Source: Caulobacteraceae bacterium (GTDB taxonomy: Bacteria; Pseudomonadota; Alphaproteobacteria; Caulobacterales; Caulobacteraceae). Taken from it: a stretch of 15,482 bases of DNA. The DNA lies in NCBI GenBank assembly GCA_947452665.1, contig CANGEH010000017.1, positions 1-15,482 on the forward strand, read 5' to 3'. The notes beneath the pieces are model-generated. The model had not been told where the DNA came from. It ran no database searches and worked only from the letters and a program-made list of their open reading frames with translations. A program made the position numbers and the translations under genes. Positions 14,517-15,482 of this stretch are shown here, piece after piece (the stretch's first letter is position 1; each line of letters begins with the position of its first letter).

Positions 14517-15161
14517 CTAGACCTCGGTCACGAACTGGTCGCGGGGGCGGCGGACCTTTTCAAGCTTGACCAACCAGTCGCCGTCTTCTTGGCGATAGCC
14601 GAGCGGAATAATCACCACACTGCGAAGGCCGCGGGCACGCAGGTCCAAAATCTCGTCGACCGCATCGCTGCTAAAGCCTTCCATCGGCGTGGCATCGACC
14701 TCTTCAAAAGCGGCCGCAATCAGGGCCGCACCGACGCCAATATAGGCCTGGCGGGCAGCGTGCTCATAATTGGCCTGTGCGTCGCGCTGCGGATAGGTCG
14801 AGAGCAGCATTTTGCGATAGTTTTCCCAGCCCTCATTCTCAAAGCCGCGGATCTGATTGGTCAGGTCAAACATGTGATTAATGCGCTCGGCGGTGTAATT
14901 GTCCCAGGCGGCAAAAACCAACAGGTGCGAGCCCTCCGTGACCTGGGCCTGGTTCCAGGCTGCGGGCTGGATGCGTTCGCGCACAGCCTTGTCGGTCACG
15001 ACAATGATTTCATAGGGCTGTAGGCCGCTAGAGGTGGGGGCAAGGCGCGCCGCCTCAAGGATACGCTCGACCTTATCGGCCGCAACAGACTTGGCAGGGT
15101 CCATCTTTTTGGTGGCATAGCGCCAATTCATCCGGTCGATCAGGTCATTGGATTGGGTCAT
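14517..15161 (-). CDS. FMN-dependent NAD(P)H nitroreductase family protein
   Basis: This 214-residue flavoprotein is of usual length for NfsB-type nitroreductases, which transfer hydride from NAD(P)H to nitro compounds or quinones as cytoplasmic homodimers. The FMN-binding signs are the N-terminal RYATKKMDP (14-22), LAPTSSGLQPYEIIV (40-54), the helix IGVGAALIAAAFEEVDATPMEGF (141-163), and the C-terminal VVIIPLGYRQEDGDW with KVRRP. I chose the ATG at 15161 because the homology begins there; the 47 residues before it have no family match. AGGA lies about 12 bases upstream, a somewhat long spacing. The true substrate cannot be told from sequence. Confidence 0.88.
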   Translation of the reverse strand: MTQSNDLIDRMNWRYATKKMDPAKSVAADKVERILEAARLAPTSSGLQPYEIIVVTDKAVRERIQPAAWNQAQVTEGSHLLVFAAWDNYTAERINHMFDLTNQIRGFENEGWENYRKMLLSTYPQRDAQANYEHAARQAYIGVGAALIAAAFEEVDATPMEGFSSDAVDEILDLRARGLRSVVIIPLGYRQEDGDWLVKLEKVRRPRDQFVTEV

Positions 15162-15414
15162 TAGGCGGTCTTTTCCTAAGGCTAGGGCGGCCCTAATGGC
15201 CGCATGGGGACTATCTAGAAAATCAGGCTCGGTTTGAGAAGCTTGATATTGGTGTTGGCTGATCTGGGCACAAGGGCCGCAAGGGCTCTGGCGGCCACGC
15301 ATCCGATCATTGCTTTATTGACATATCTCTCATTTTTGGTCAGGCTTTGCAAGCAAGGGGCTGGTGTCGCGGCGCTCATCGACCAGTACACGACTTTCGG
15401 GAGGACAAGGGTCC

Positions 15415-15482
15415 ATGGAACTGACAGCAAAAATCCTGGTCACACTGGTGGCGGTCGCGACGGGCCTTGGTCCGATGCGGGC
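15415..15482 (+). CDS. Start of a rightward gene, cut by the window edge
   Basis: An ATG preceded by GGGAGG at a good distance opens 22 codons to the last base. The peptide starts MELTAKILVTLVAVATG, which looks like a hydrophobic membrane segment or signal anchor. The family cannot be told. A TTGACA at 15318-15323 could be the -35 box; no clear -10 box follows. The 253-bp gap to the nitroreductase also holds a GGCCGC/GCGGCC inverted repeat (15275-15296). Confidence 0.45.
   Translation, partial: MELTAKILVTLVAVATGLGPMR

Noticed and set aside
1..15482. CRISPR array, insertion-sequence transposase, toxin-antitoxin pair or rRNA.
   Set aside because: I saw no regularly spaced repeats, no transposase motifs, no small gene pair of that type and no rRNA sequence.

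Overview
The window looks alphaproteobacterial. The evidence is the tRNA-Arg(CCG) remnant, the DUF4402 pilin with its chaperone and usher, the outer-membrane-barrel C-terminus and the moderately high G+C. I cannot name a genus; Sphingomonadales, Caulobacterales or a relative is a guess.

Left edge (1-1253): this is the end of a tRNA-targeted integrative element. A tyrosine integrase reads leftwards and is cut by the window edge. It is preceded by tandem repeats that look like integrase arm sites, then by a 48-bp 3' fragment of tRNA-Arg(CCG), which is an attachment-site scar. The element lies to the left; the intact tRNA should be at its far end. A related repeat pair just right of the scar (1321-1341) hints at a second, older insertion at the same tRNA.

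Secreted operon (1492-6238, minus strand): four tightly spaced genes each encode an exported protein. In transcription order they are a 445-aa protein of no family I know, a small helical protein with a CxC motif (ATGA overlap with the gene before), a 414-aa protein with a serine-rich middle, and a lipoprotein with FlgT/CsgG-like features. The 5' part of the first gene is strikingly AT-rich. No function is established. This is the best candidate in the window for an undescribed cell-envelope system. Its upstream region (6239-6660) holds two perfect inverted repeats.

Acyl-CoA genes (6661-8660): a crotonase-fold protein and an acyl-CoA dehydrogenase converge. The crotonase lacks both hydratase glutamates but has a glutamate where the enoyl-CoA isomerases have theirs.

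Decayed stretch (8661-9444): a strong terminator hairpin follows a short C-terminal remnant of an outer-membrane beta-barrel protein, then comes the leader of the pilus operon.

Pilus operon (9445-13673, plus strand): a DUF4402 pilin, a PapD-like chaperone and an usher-like protein form a compact, apparently one-pilin chaperone-usher system. A 10-bp stem-loop between pilin and chaperone may set their ratio.

Right edge (13702-15482): a SOUL-family heme-binding-like exported protein, a nitroreductase with its own terminator, and the first 22 codons of a rightward gene that runs off the window.
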